The notes beneath the pieces are model-generated. The model was not told the origin of the DNA, did no database searches, and was given only the letters and a program-made list of their open reading frames with translations. This document shows positions 1-5,444 of a stretch of 8,866 nt of DNA, piece by piece (the stretch's first letter is position 1; the number at the start of each line of letters is the position of its first letter). This stretch comes from Akkermansia muciniphila (lineage in GTDB: Bacteria > Pseudomonadota > Gammaproteobacteria > Burkholderiales > Burkholderiaceae_C). The stretch covers positions 1-8,866 of the forward strand of contig CALPVM020000075.1 of NCBI GenBank assembly GCA_943327015.2, read 5' to 3'. The position numbers and the translations under genes were made by a program.

Positions 1-636
1 CTCAAAGACGATGTAACAACCGAACTGGACTGGGACCCGGCTATTAACGCTAACCAGATTGGTGTTGCAGCGAAAGATGGCGTGGTGACACTGACTGGAC
101 ATTTGGATACTTACACCGAAAAATATGCCATTGAACGGGCGGTGGGGCGTGTTTCAGGTGTTAAAGCTATGGCTATGGAAATTGACGTCAAACTGGAGCC
201 TGGACATAAGCGCAGCGACACCGAAATCGCTGCTGCTGTAGAGTCAGCGCTCAAATGGCATTCGCACGTACCCGATGAAAAAATCCAGGTCAAGGTCGAA
301 AAAGGCTGGATCACACTCAAGGGTGAAGTGGACTGGGACTACCAGCGCAAAAACGCCGAAGACGCCGTGCGGCCCTTGACCGGCGTAGTGGGTGTGAGTA
401 ACGGCATAACCCTGAAAGTGGGTGTTACGCCTGGTAATGTGGTAAACCGCATTAAGGATGCATTGACGCGCCACGCTGAGCGCGAAGCAAAGCAAATAGA
501 AGTAGCAGTGAATGGGCCACTCGTAACACTGCGCGGTAGTGTTGACTCGTGGGCCGAGCGCACCGCTGCTGCTGGAGCGGCTTGGGCTGCGCCTGGAATT
601 TCCAATGTGGTCAACGAGATTCGGGTGCATGCCTGA
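1..636 (+). CDS. Triple BON-domain protein (5' end outside window)
   Basis: The reading frame is open from the first base to the TGA at 634-636 and gives 211 residues. It holds three consecutive BON repeats, at about residues 1-66, 72-138 and 139-211. Each has the family pattern of a hydrophobic beta strand followed by G-x-V-x-L-x-G (DGVVTLTGH, KGWITLKGE, GPLVTLRGS) and ends in a G[VI]xxVxNxI-type strand. The GTG at base 82 falls inside the first repeat's core strand, so it is not the start. The true start should lie only a few codons left of the window, since family members of this layout are about 215 residues long. No signal peptide is visible, but the extreme N-terminus is missing. BON domains are linked to membrane or phospholipid association and stress responses (OsmY is the best known). 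The exact role of this cytosolic-looking three-repeat type is not established. A terminator follows, so it is probably not in the sulfate operon. Confidence 0.9.
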   Translation, partial: LKDDVTTELDWDPAINANQIGVAAKDGVVTLTGHLDTYTEKYAIERAVGRVSGVKAMAMEIDVKLEPGHKRSDTEIAAAVESALKWHSHVPDEKIQVKVEKGWITLKGEVDWDYQRKNAEDAVRPLTGVVGVSNGITLKVGVTPGNVVNRIKDALTRHAEREAKQIEVAVNGPLVTLRGSVDSWAERTAAAGAAWAAPGISNVVNEIRVHA

Positions 637-664
637 TTTCATTGCGTAACACTTGTTGCGCATG

Positions 665-707
665 CACCATTGCCAGCGTATCTGTGAGCGCTGGCATGGT
701 GAGTTTT
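665..707 (+). terminator. Rho-independent terminator after the BON gene
   Basis: The left arm is CACCATTGCCAGCG (665-678) and the right arm is CGCTGGCATGGTG (689-701). They pair over 13 bp with one bulged T, leaving a 10-nt loop. The sequence GAGTTTTAT follows at once, with TTTT at 704-707. The hairpin lies 28 bp after the BON stop codon. The T-tract is short but the stem is long and GC-rich, so it should separate the BON gene from the sulfate-binding gene downstream. Confidence 0.75.
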
Positions 708-814
708 ATATGCATTTAAATTATAAACAAAGAAGAAAACAGTATTTCCTGTTTTAACGAAAAACCTCCAAAATCCGCTGCATTGCAATGTTGCAAGCAA
801 ATTGAGGAGTTTTT
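708..814 (+). promoter_or_regulatory. Leader and probable promoter region of sbp1
   Basis: This AT-rich stretch lies between the BON terminator and the sbp1 start. A weak -10-like TATAAA is at 722-727, with only a poor -35 match upstream (about 699-704). An inverted repeat, AAAACAG-N6-CTGTTTT (736-755), lies just after it, where a start of transcription would be expected, so it is a possible operator. Further on are a perfect 10-bp palindrome, CATTGCAATG (781-790), and two copies of TTGCAA (783-788 and 791-796). A strong ribosome binding site, GAGGAG (804-809), sits five bases before the ATG. That a promoter lies here is inferred from the terminator upstream; its exact position is uncertain. 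Confidence 0.4.
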
Positions 815-1837
815 ATGTCACACACTACCAGTCCCCGCCGTCCTTTTTTAAAGTTGACCTTTGCTGCTTTGCTAACCAGTGCTGCATTGGGCGCATGGGC
901 GCAAAAGCCACTCGAACTTCTTAATGTTTCGTATGACCCCACCCGTGAACTGTACTCACAGTACAACGCTGCCTTTGTAAAACACTGGAAAGCCAAAACC
1001 GGTCAGGATGTGACGATTAAACAATCGCACGGTGGCTCCGGTAAACAGGCGCGTGCCGTGATTGATGGGTTGGATGCTGATGTGGTAACACTGGCTCTGG
1101 CGGGTGATATTGATGCCATCCATAAAAACGGAGGCTGGTTGCACAAAGACTGGCAAAAACGCTTGCCATTGGCGTCTTCGCCTTACACCTCCACCATTGT
1201 GCTGGTGGTGCGGCAAGGAAACCCCAAAGGCATTAAAGATTGGGACGATTTAATTAAACCAGGGGTGAAGGTGATTACCCCCAACCCCAAAACATCAGGT
1301 GGGGCACGTTGGAACTACCTAGCTGCTTGGGAGTTTGCTAAACGCAAATATGGTGGCCAGACACAAGCCAAAGAATTCGTAGCCAAACTGTATGCCAATG
1401 TGCCGGTGCTGGATACTGGCGCGCGCGGTTCTTCTATTACCTTTGCCCAACGCAATCAGGGTGACGTGTTTATCTCTTGGGAAAACGAAGCCTATTTGCT
1501 GGAAAAAGAGTTTGGCAACAAAGTGGACTTTGTGTACCCCAGCCTGAGCGTGCTGGCACAGCCACCCGTGGCGCTGGTCGATAAAAACGTAGACCGTAAG
1601 GGTACACGCGCTGTAGCTGAGGAATATCTGAAATTTTTATACACCGAAGAGGCGCAAGACATCATCGGTAAAAACTTTTACCGTCCCACCTCTTTAAAAG
1701 CGCAGGCTAAGTACGCTAACCAGTTGCCCAAATTGAATGTATTTACCATTGACCAAGCTTTTGGTGGCTGGGAGAAGGCCGACAAAGACCACTTTGCCGA
1801 TGGCGCTAGTTTTGACCAGATTTACACTAAAAAGTAA
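815..1837 (+). CDS. sbp: Periplasmic sulfate-binding protein (SBP1)
   Basis: This is a substrate-binding protein of a sulfate ABC transporter, 340 residues. Both classical prokaryotic sulfate-binding signatures are intact: residues 59-71 (K-x-K-T-G-Q-x-V-x3-Q-S) and 157-165 (NPKTSGGAR). The residues known to contact sulfate in the Salmonella protein have counterparts: D41 in VSYDPTRE, S75 in HGGSGKQ, S161-G162-G163 in NPKTSGG, and W222 in SWENEA. The sequence is much closer to enterobacterial Sbp than to CysP. The signal peptide covers about residues 1-29, with cleavage after AWA and before Gln30. It carries RRPFLK at residues 8-13, which resembles a twin-arginine (Tat) motif. Apart from the initiator Met the whole protein has no Met and no Cys. 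The start is fixed by GAGGAG five bases upstream. A minus-strand regulator gene separates it from the permease genes, so it is probably its own transcription unit serving CysTWA in trans. Confidence 0.95.
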   Translation: MSHTTSPRRPFLKLTFAALLTSAALGAWAQKPLELLNVSYDPTRELYSQYNAAFVKHWKAKTGQDVTIKQSHGGSGKQARAVIDGLDADVVTLALAGDIDAIHKNGGWLHKDWQKRLPLASSPYTSTIVLVVRQGNPKGIKDWDDLIKPGVKVITPNPKTSGGARWNYLAAWEFAKRKYGGQTQAKEFVAKLYANVPVLDTGARGSSITFAQRNQGDVFISWENEAYLLEKEFGNKVDFVYPSLSVLAQPPVALVDKNVDRKGTRAVAEEYLKFLYTEEAQDIIGKNFYRPTSLKAQAKYANQLPKLNVFTIDQAFGGWEKADKDHFADGASFDQIYTKK

Positions 1838-1850
1838 GCGTTAGTGCTTC

Positions 1851-1889
1851 AAAAAAACACAGCCCCAGCTGTAAAACCATCACTGGGGC
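1851..1889 (-). terminator. Terminator of the Rrf2 gene
   Basis: A perfect 7-bp stem, GCCCCAG (1862-1868) with CTGGGGC (1883-1889), encloses a 14-nt loop. Read on the minus strand, the stem is followed after four bases by seven T (A7 at 1851-1857 on the plus strand), so it suits the Rrf2 gene, whose stop codon is 18 bp before it. On the plus strand the hairpin lies 24 bp after the sbp1 stop but has no T-tract, so for sbp1 it could act at most as a 3'-end-stabilising hairpin. Confidence 0.7.
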
Positions 1890-1907
1890 ATAGGGTTGCG
1901 ATAAGGT

Positions 1908-2435
1908 TTAACCCAATGATTGGGCCAATGCAAACACCGAATTGGGTGCGTTGGTGCGAATCGGCTCGTATTTGGGGGGGCTGATACCCGCGGCAGTTTT
2001 TTTGCTGCTACGTTTTTCTTTGACCTGAAAACCTTTGGCACGTTGCTCTGCTGCCAAGCTGCTGAGTGTAATGGTTTGCAAATAAGCCATGACTGTGGTG
2101 TGCAACGCATCCCACAAATCTTGTGACAGGTCGTGTTCTGTGGGAGTGTCGCTAAGCATATCCTCCATTTGCATGGGGGTTGTTTCGATGGCGCTAATGA
2201 TGTCTGCTACTGTAATTTCACTGGCACGCATGCCAAGTGTGTAGCCGCCACCGGGGCCGCGTGTGCTTTCAACCAAACCACGCTGGCGCAGTTTGGCAAA
2301 TACCTGCTCCAGATACGAGAGCGAAATGCGGTGACGCATTGCAAGGTCTTGCAATGGTGTTGGGTAGGCGCTGTCGCGCAATGCCAAGTCAATCATGGCG
2401 GCAATGGCAAAACGTCCTCTGGTGCTGATGCGCAT
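1908..2435 (-). CDS. Rrf2-family regulator, IscR-like but without cysteines
   Basis: This is a 175-residue transcription factor of the Rrf2 family. The N-terminal winged helix-turn-helix (about residues 1-70) is very close to E. coli IscR, including ISLSYLEQ (37-44, with Glu43 at the same number as in IscR) and RGPGGGYTLG (59-68). A dimerisation helix lies at about 104-127. IscR binds its 2Fe-2S cluster with Cys92, Cys98 and Cys104; the matching stretch here (about 86-104) has none, and the whole protein lacks cysteine. The C-terminal tail (about 136-175) is rich in Lys, Ser and Pro and looks unstructured. GGAG (minus strand, plus 2443-2446) lies seven bases before the ATG. The gene sits between two sulfate/thiosulfate-binding protein genes and is divergent from the second. 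Control of sulfate uptake, by analogy with the cluster-free Rrf2 regulator CymR, is an inference; its ligand or partner is unknown. Confidence 0.9.
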   Translation of the reverse strand: MRISTRGRFAIAAMIDLALRDSAYPTPLQDLAMRHRISLSYLEQVFAKLRQRGLVESTRGPGGGYTLGMRASEITVADIISAIETTPMQMEDMLSDTPTEHDLSQDLWDALHTTVMAYLQTITLSSLAAEQRAKGFQVKEKRSSKKTAAGISPPKYEPIRTNAPNSVFALAQSLG

Positions 2436-2578
2436 AAAGTTGCTCCGTGAATGGTTTTAAAGGATTACAGCGTAAATGTAGGGTGGTTATTAGTTCGCGT
2501 AAATCAATATTAATAAAACAAATGGTTCGTAAAAACCGAAGTATTTTATCTGGATGATTTACCCTTCTATATGCGCCA

Positions 2579-2608
2579 AAAGAATAAGTAAAAAACTATT
2601 TATTCTTT
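2579..2608. promoter_or_regulatory. Candidate operator: 9-bp inverted repeat before sbp2
   Basis: AAAGAATAA (2579-2587) and TTATTCTTT (2600-2608) are perfect inverted copies with 12 bases between them. The total of 30 bp suits a dimeric winged-helix regulator. The element lies about 50 bp before the sbp2 start and just upstream of, or touching, the best promoter match. It is AT-rich and has no T-tract suited to a terminator. A chance or structural repeat in AT-rich DNA is the alternative. Confidence 0.35.
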
Positions 2609-2635
2609 GTGGTTTTATTTTGAGCGGGGCACAAT
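2607..2635 (+). promoter_or_regulatory. Possible sigma-70 promoter of sbp2-cysTWA
   Basis: TTGTGG (2607-2612) as -35 and CACAAT (2630-2635) as -10 are separated by exactly 17 bases. The matches to consensus are three of six and four of six. Transcription from here would start near 2642 and leave a very short leader before the ribosome binding site at 2651. The -35 overlaps the right arm of the 2579-2608 inverted repeat, so a bound regulator would compete with RNA polymerase. This is a weak match made by eye. Confidence 0.25.
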
Positions 2636-2650
2636 GCGGTTTTTTTCTTG

Positions 2651-2655
2651 AAGGA
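2651..2655 (+). promoter_or_regulatory. Ribosome binding site that decides the sbp2 start
   Basis: AAGGA ends four bases before the ATG at 2660 and seven bases before the ATG at 2663. It therefore argues against the in-frame TTG at 2648, which lies upstream of it and would be weak. The second ATG has the more usual spacing, so the start could be either; the two differ by one Met. Confidence 0.65.
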
Positions 2656-2659
2656 AAGC

Positions 2660-3664
2660 ATGATGACTCTAAAACGAAAGCTCTCTTTGGTAGTTGCCAC
2701 TTTGGCGTTAACGGCTGGTCAATGGGCTGGTGCCCAAACTGCGTTGTTGAATGTGTCGTACGACGTTTCGCGCGAGTTTTACAAAGACATTAACACGGCA
2801 TTTGTGGCAAGCTACAAAAAGTCTGCGGGCAAGGACATCAAAATTGACATGTCCCATGCGGGCTCTAGCAAACAAGCGCGTGCTGTTAACGATGGTTTGG
2901 ATGCAGATGTTATTACCATGAACACGGTAACAGACGTTGATTTTCTGGCAAGCACAGGCGTGGTAGCCAAGGATTGGCGCAAAAAGTTTCCCAGTAACGC
3001 AGCGCCCACCAGCTCTACCATGCTGTTTTTGGTACGCAACGGCAACCCCAAAGGGATTAAGGATTGGGAAGACCTGATTAAGCCAGACGTCAAGGTGATT
3101 GTGGTCAACCCCAAAACCGGTGGCAATGGCCGCATGGCGTATTTGGCAGCTTGGGGGCAGGTGCGTAAAAAAGGTGGCACCGACGCACAGGCGGCAGAGT
3201 TTGTTTCCAAACTGTACAAAAACGTGCCGGTGTTGGCCACTGGCGGGCGCGATGCAACCACCATCTTTTTGCAGCGCAATATGGGTGATGTGCTCATTAC
3301 CTTCGAGTCTGAAGTAGTGTCGGTAGACAAAGAGTTTGGCGCAGGCAAGGTAGATGCAATCCATCCCAGTGTAAGTATTGCGGCTGACAACCCGGTTGCC
3401 GTGGTAGAGCGCACTGTGGCTAAAAAAGGCACTGCAGATGAAGCGCGTGCGTACCTCAATTACCTGTACACCGACGAAGCCCAAGAAATAGCGGCCAAGC
3501 ATGCGATTCGTCCACGTAACGCTGCTATTTTGAAAAAATATGCCGGCACCTTCAAGCCGATTCAGTTGTTTAACGTGGAAGAGTATTTTGGCTCTTTTGC
3601 CGAAGCACAAAAAGTCCACTTTAACGATGGTGGCCAGTTTGACCAGCTCTACACCCTGAAATAA
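2660..3664 (+). CDS. Periplasmic CysP-like sulfate/thiosulfate-binding protein (SBP2)
   Basis: This is a second binding protein of the Sbp/CysP family, 334 residues from the ATG at 2660. A Sec-type signal peptide covers about residues 1-25 (basic LKRK, hydrophobic core, cleavage after AGA and before Gln26). Features shared with E. coli CysP (thiosulfate-binding) rather than Sbp are HAGSSKQ (66-72), the VTDV stretch (90-93) and F-E-S-E in ITFESEV, where Sbp has W-E-N-E. It departs from both family signatures. Residues 53-65 lack the expected residues at several positions, and the pocket loop reads NPKTGGNGR (150-158) instead of NPKTSGxAR, losing the Ser that hydrogen-bonds sulfate. The mature part has five Met and no Cys. 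The stop codon directly abuts the cysT start, so it is the first gene of the transporter operon. The substrate could be thiosulfate, sulfate or another oxyanion. The family call is secure; the substrate is not. Confidence 0.93.
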   Translation: MMTLKRKLSLVVATLALTAGQWAGAQTALLNVSYDVSREFYKDINTAFVASYKKSAGKDIKIDMSHAGSSKQARAVNDGLDADVITMNTVTDVDFLASTGVVAKDWRKKFPSNAAPTSSTMLFLVRNGNPKGIKDWEDLIKPDVKVIVVNPKTGGNGRMAYLAAWGQVRKKGGTDAQAAEFVSKLYKNVPVLATGGRDATTIFLQRNMGDVLITFESEVVSVDKEFGAGKVDAIHPSVSIAADNPVAVVERTVAKKGTADEARAYLNYLYTDEAQEIAAKHAIRPRNAAILKKYAGTFKPIQLFNVEEYFGSFAEAQKVHFNDGGQFDQLYTLK

Positions 3665-4528
3665 ATGTCTGCTTCTGATAACAAGGGGGCATCCCGCCGA
3701 ACCAAGCGGCGGGTTCTTCCCGGCTTTAATCTGACCCTCGGGTTTACTGTGTTTTATCTGAGTGTCATTGTGCTGATTCCACTCTCTGCCTTGGTGTTTA
3801 AAACCTTTGGCATGACATGGGATCAGTTCATAGCCGCAGTAACCAGTCCACGTGTGATGGCCTCGTATCGCCTCACGTTTGGCGCTTCATTTATAGCGGC
3901 GCTGGTGAATGCAGTATTCGGCTTACTTGTGGCATGGGTGCTGGTGCGTTATACCTTTCCGGGTAAAAAAATTATTGACGCGTTGGTCGATTTACCATTT
4001 GCCCTGCCAACGGCGGTGGCCGGAATTTCACTCACAGCATTGCTAGCCAGCAATGGCTGGATTGGTAGTTTGTTGGAGCCTTATGGCATTGTGCTGGCCT
4101 TTAACCCGAATGGGGTGGTTATTGCCTTGATATTTATTGGTCTGCCGTTTGTGGTGCGAACCGTGCAGCCGGTGCTGGAAGATGCAGAAAAAGAACTCGA
4201 AGAAGCGGCTACCTGTTTGGGTGCCACCCGTTGGCAGACCTTTAGGTTCGTGATTTTTCCGACCATTGCGCCCGCTTTGCTAACTGGCTTTGCCATGGCT
4301 TTTGCCCGCGCTATTGGTGAATATGGTTCGGTTATTTTTATTGCAGGCAATATGCCTATGGTGTCTGAAATTACGCCGCTCATCATTATCAGCAAGCTAG
4401 AGCAATACGACTATGCTGGTGCTACAGCGGTGGCTGTGGTGTTGCTGGTCATTTCGTTTATGTTGTTGCTGGTCATTAATGCTTTGCAGGCCTGGCAACG
4501 GAGCCGTTCTGGAGTAGCTTCATCATGA
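3665..4528 (+). CDS. cysT: Sulfate/thiosulfate ABC transporter permease CysT (CysU)
   Basis: This is one of the two inner-membrane subunits that form the sulfate/thiosulfate channel, 287 residues against 277 in E. coli. There are six likely membrane segments, at about 24-46, 70-94, 106-128, 150-170, 203-226 and 254-274. The cytoplasmic EAA loop that docks on CysA is seen at 180-196 (EAATCLGATRW and on). The family stretches RRVLPGF (15-21), VDLPFALPTAVAG (108-120), PFVVRTVQPVLE (161-172) and GEYGSVIFIAGN (218-229) are all present. The ATG follows the sbp2 stop with no gap (TAAATG) and no clear ribosome binding site, so translation is probably coupled to sbp2. A strong GC-rich hairpin lies in the first 50 bases of the gene. 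The last four bases overlap cysW. Confidence 0.96.
   Translation: MSASDNKGASRRTKRRVLPGFNLTLGFTVFYLSVIVLIPLSALVFKTFGMTWDQFIAAVTSPRVMASYRLTFGASFIAALVNAVFGLLVAWVLVRYTFPGKKIIDALVDLPFALPTAVAGISLTALLASNGWIGSLLEPYGIVLAFNPNGVVIALIFIGLPFVVRTVQPVLEDAEKELEEAATCLGATRWQTFRFVIFPTIAPALLTGFAMAFARAIGEYGSVIFIAGNMPMVSEITPLIIISKLEQYDYAGATAVAVVLLVISFMLLLVINALQAWQRSRSGVASS
3693..3713 (+). other. GC-rich hairpin at the sbp2-cysT junction
   Basis: CCCGCCG (3693-3699) and CGGCGGG (3707-3713) form a perfect 7-bp stem with a 7-nt loop (AACCAAG). It starts 28 bases inside cysT and 29 bases after the sbp2 stop; TTCTT follows, not a true T-tract. In other ABC operons, hairpins just after the binding-protein gene protect its mRNA from 3' decay or cut downstream expression, so that binding protein outnumbers permease. 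That function here is inferred. The stem falls within the codons for the basic SRRTKRR segment, so coding constraint may partly explain it. Confidence 0.45.
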
Positions 4529-5412
4529 GTACAGGTCAGGTTGTTCGGCGTGCCCAAGCGGGCACTACCGAGCCGTTATGGGTCAAGTGGTCATTGATTG
4601 CGCTGGCCTTGGGTTTTATCTTTTTGTTTTTGATATTGCCTTTGTCTGCGGTGTTTGTAGAGGCTATGCGTAAGGGGGCTGATGCGTATTGGGAGGCTCT
4701 GAAAGAGCCCGATGCCTGGAGCGCCATCCGTTTGACTTTGCTGATTGCTGCTATTGCTGTGCCGTGTAATCTGGTGTTTGGCGTGGCCGCTGCGTGGGCT
4801 ATTGCCAAGTACGAGTTTCGTGGCAAGGCATTTTTAACGACGCTGGTGGACTTGCCGTTCTCGGTGTCGCCGGTGGTGGCGGGTTTGATTTACGTGCTGC
4901 TGTTCGGTGCCCATGGCTGGTTTGGTGGCTGGTTGCAAGCCAATGACATCAAAATTATTTTTGCAGTACCCGGTATTGTGCTGGCCACCATGTTTGTGAC
5001 CTTTCCGTTTGTGGCGCGTGAGTTGATACCGCTGATGCAAGCGCAGGGTACTGACGAAGAGCAAGCCGCCATGGTGCTAGGGGCTAATGGCTGGCAAACC
5101 TTTTGGCATGTGACCCTGCCCAACATCAAGTGGGGTCTGATTTATGGCGTGATTTTGTGTAACGCACGCGCTATGGGTGAGTTTGGTGCGGTGTCGGTGG
5201 TATCAGGCCATATACGCGGTCAAACCAACACCATGCCGCTGCACGTGGAGATTTTGTACAACGAGTACCAGTCGGTCGCTGCATTTGCCGTGGCCTCGTT
5301 GTTGGCCTTGCTGGCGCTGGTGACGCTGGTCATTAAATCGTGGGTGGAGTGGCAGTTTGAGCGTGACCAAAAGGCCGCTGCATCTTTGCCGCCTGAGCGT
5401 CCCGTTGCCTGA
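4525..5412 (+). CDS. cysW: Sulfate/thiosulfate ABC transporter permease CysW
   Basis: This is the second inner-membrane subunit of the sulfate/thiosulfate transporter, pairing with CysT, 295 residues. Membrane segments are seen at about 21-46, 68-93, 105-128, 145-168, 203-226 and 250-271. The EAA-type loop that contacts CysA lies at 179-195 (EQAAMVLGANGW and on). It is followed by the family stretch ARAMGEFGAVSVVSGHIRGQTNT-like at 214-236, which is typical of CysW. VDLPFSVSPVVAG (108-120) matches the CysT stretch at the same place, showing their common origin. The start overlaps the cysT stop (ATGA, 4525-4528), the usual sign of translational coupling. A GGAG at 4511-4514, ten bases upstream, can help initiation. 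cysA follows after 32 bp with no terminator or promoter visible. Confidence 0.96.
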   Translation: MSTGQVVRRAQAGTTEPLWVKWSLIALALGFIFLFLILPLSAVFVEAMRKGADAYWEALKEPDAWSAIRLTLLIAAIAVPCNLVFGVAAAWAIAKYEFRGKAFLTTLVDLPFSVSPVVAGLIYVLLFGAHGWFGGWLQANDIKIIFAVPGIVLATMFVTFPFVARELIPLMQAQGTDEEQAAMVLGANGWQTFWHVTLPNIKWGLIYGVILCNARAMGEFGAVSVVSGHIRGQTNTMPLHVEILYNEYQSVAAFAVASLLALLALVTLVIKSWVEWQFERDQKAAASLPPERPVA

Positions 5413-5444
5413 TATAGACGAAACCATTTTTTGAAGAGAATACG

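Larger units (their letters stand above)
2436..2659. promoter_or_regulatory. Divergent control region between rrf2 and sbp2
   Basis: This 224-bp, AT-rich intergenic region must hold the start signals for the regulator gene (leftwards) and for sbp2-cysTWA (rightwards). The motif CGTAAA occurs three times in the same orientation (2471-2476, 2498-2503, 2528-2533); the first two copies extend to GCGTAAAT. GTAAATC at 2499-2505 is mirrored by GATTTAC at 2556-2562. A perfect 9-bp inverted repeat with a 12-nt spacer lies at 2579-2608. No recognisable riboswitch fold was seen. The divergent layout is typical of a regulator that controls its own gene and its neighbour, but no site has been shown to bind it. 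Confidence 0.5.

Noticed and set aside
82..84. GTG at 82 as the start of the BON gene
   Set aside because: It falls within the core strand of the first BON repeat, and the frame is open with matching BON sequence to base 1.
244..663. Minus-strand open frame opposite the BON gene
   Set aside because: It is antisense to two clear BON repeats and its translation has no recognisable pattern.
636..814. Riboswitch or other structured RNA before sbp1
   Set aside because: Only a terminator-type hairpin for the upstream gene and short palindromes are visible, with no conserved core of a known sulfur riboswitch such as SAM classes.
1862..1889. Terminator for sbp1 on the plus strand
   Set aside because: The stem is good but no T-tract follows on the plus strand. 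The T-tract is on the other side and serves the minus-strand gene.
2531..2558. IscR type-2-like binding site (AAAAACC ... GGATGATTT)
   Set aside because: The distance between CC and GG is 14 bases, not the 13 of the remembered consensus, and the inner Y and R positions do not match.
2648..2659. TTG at 2648 as the sbp2 start
   Set aside because: It would place the ribosome binding site AAGGA inside the gene. The ATG at 2660 or 2663 has the site at correct spacing and gives a normal signal peptide.
2708..3619. Long open frame (303 codons) on the minus strand across sbp2
   Set aside because: It lies wholly opposite a clearly homologous sbp2. Its translation is rich in Cys and His with no recognisable domain, as expected of an antisense shadow.
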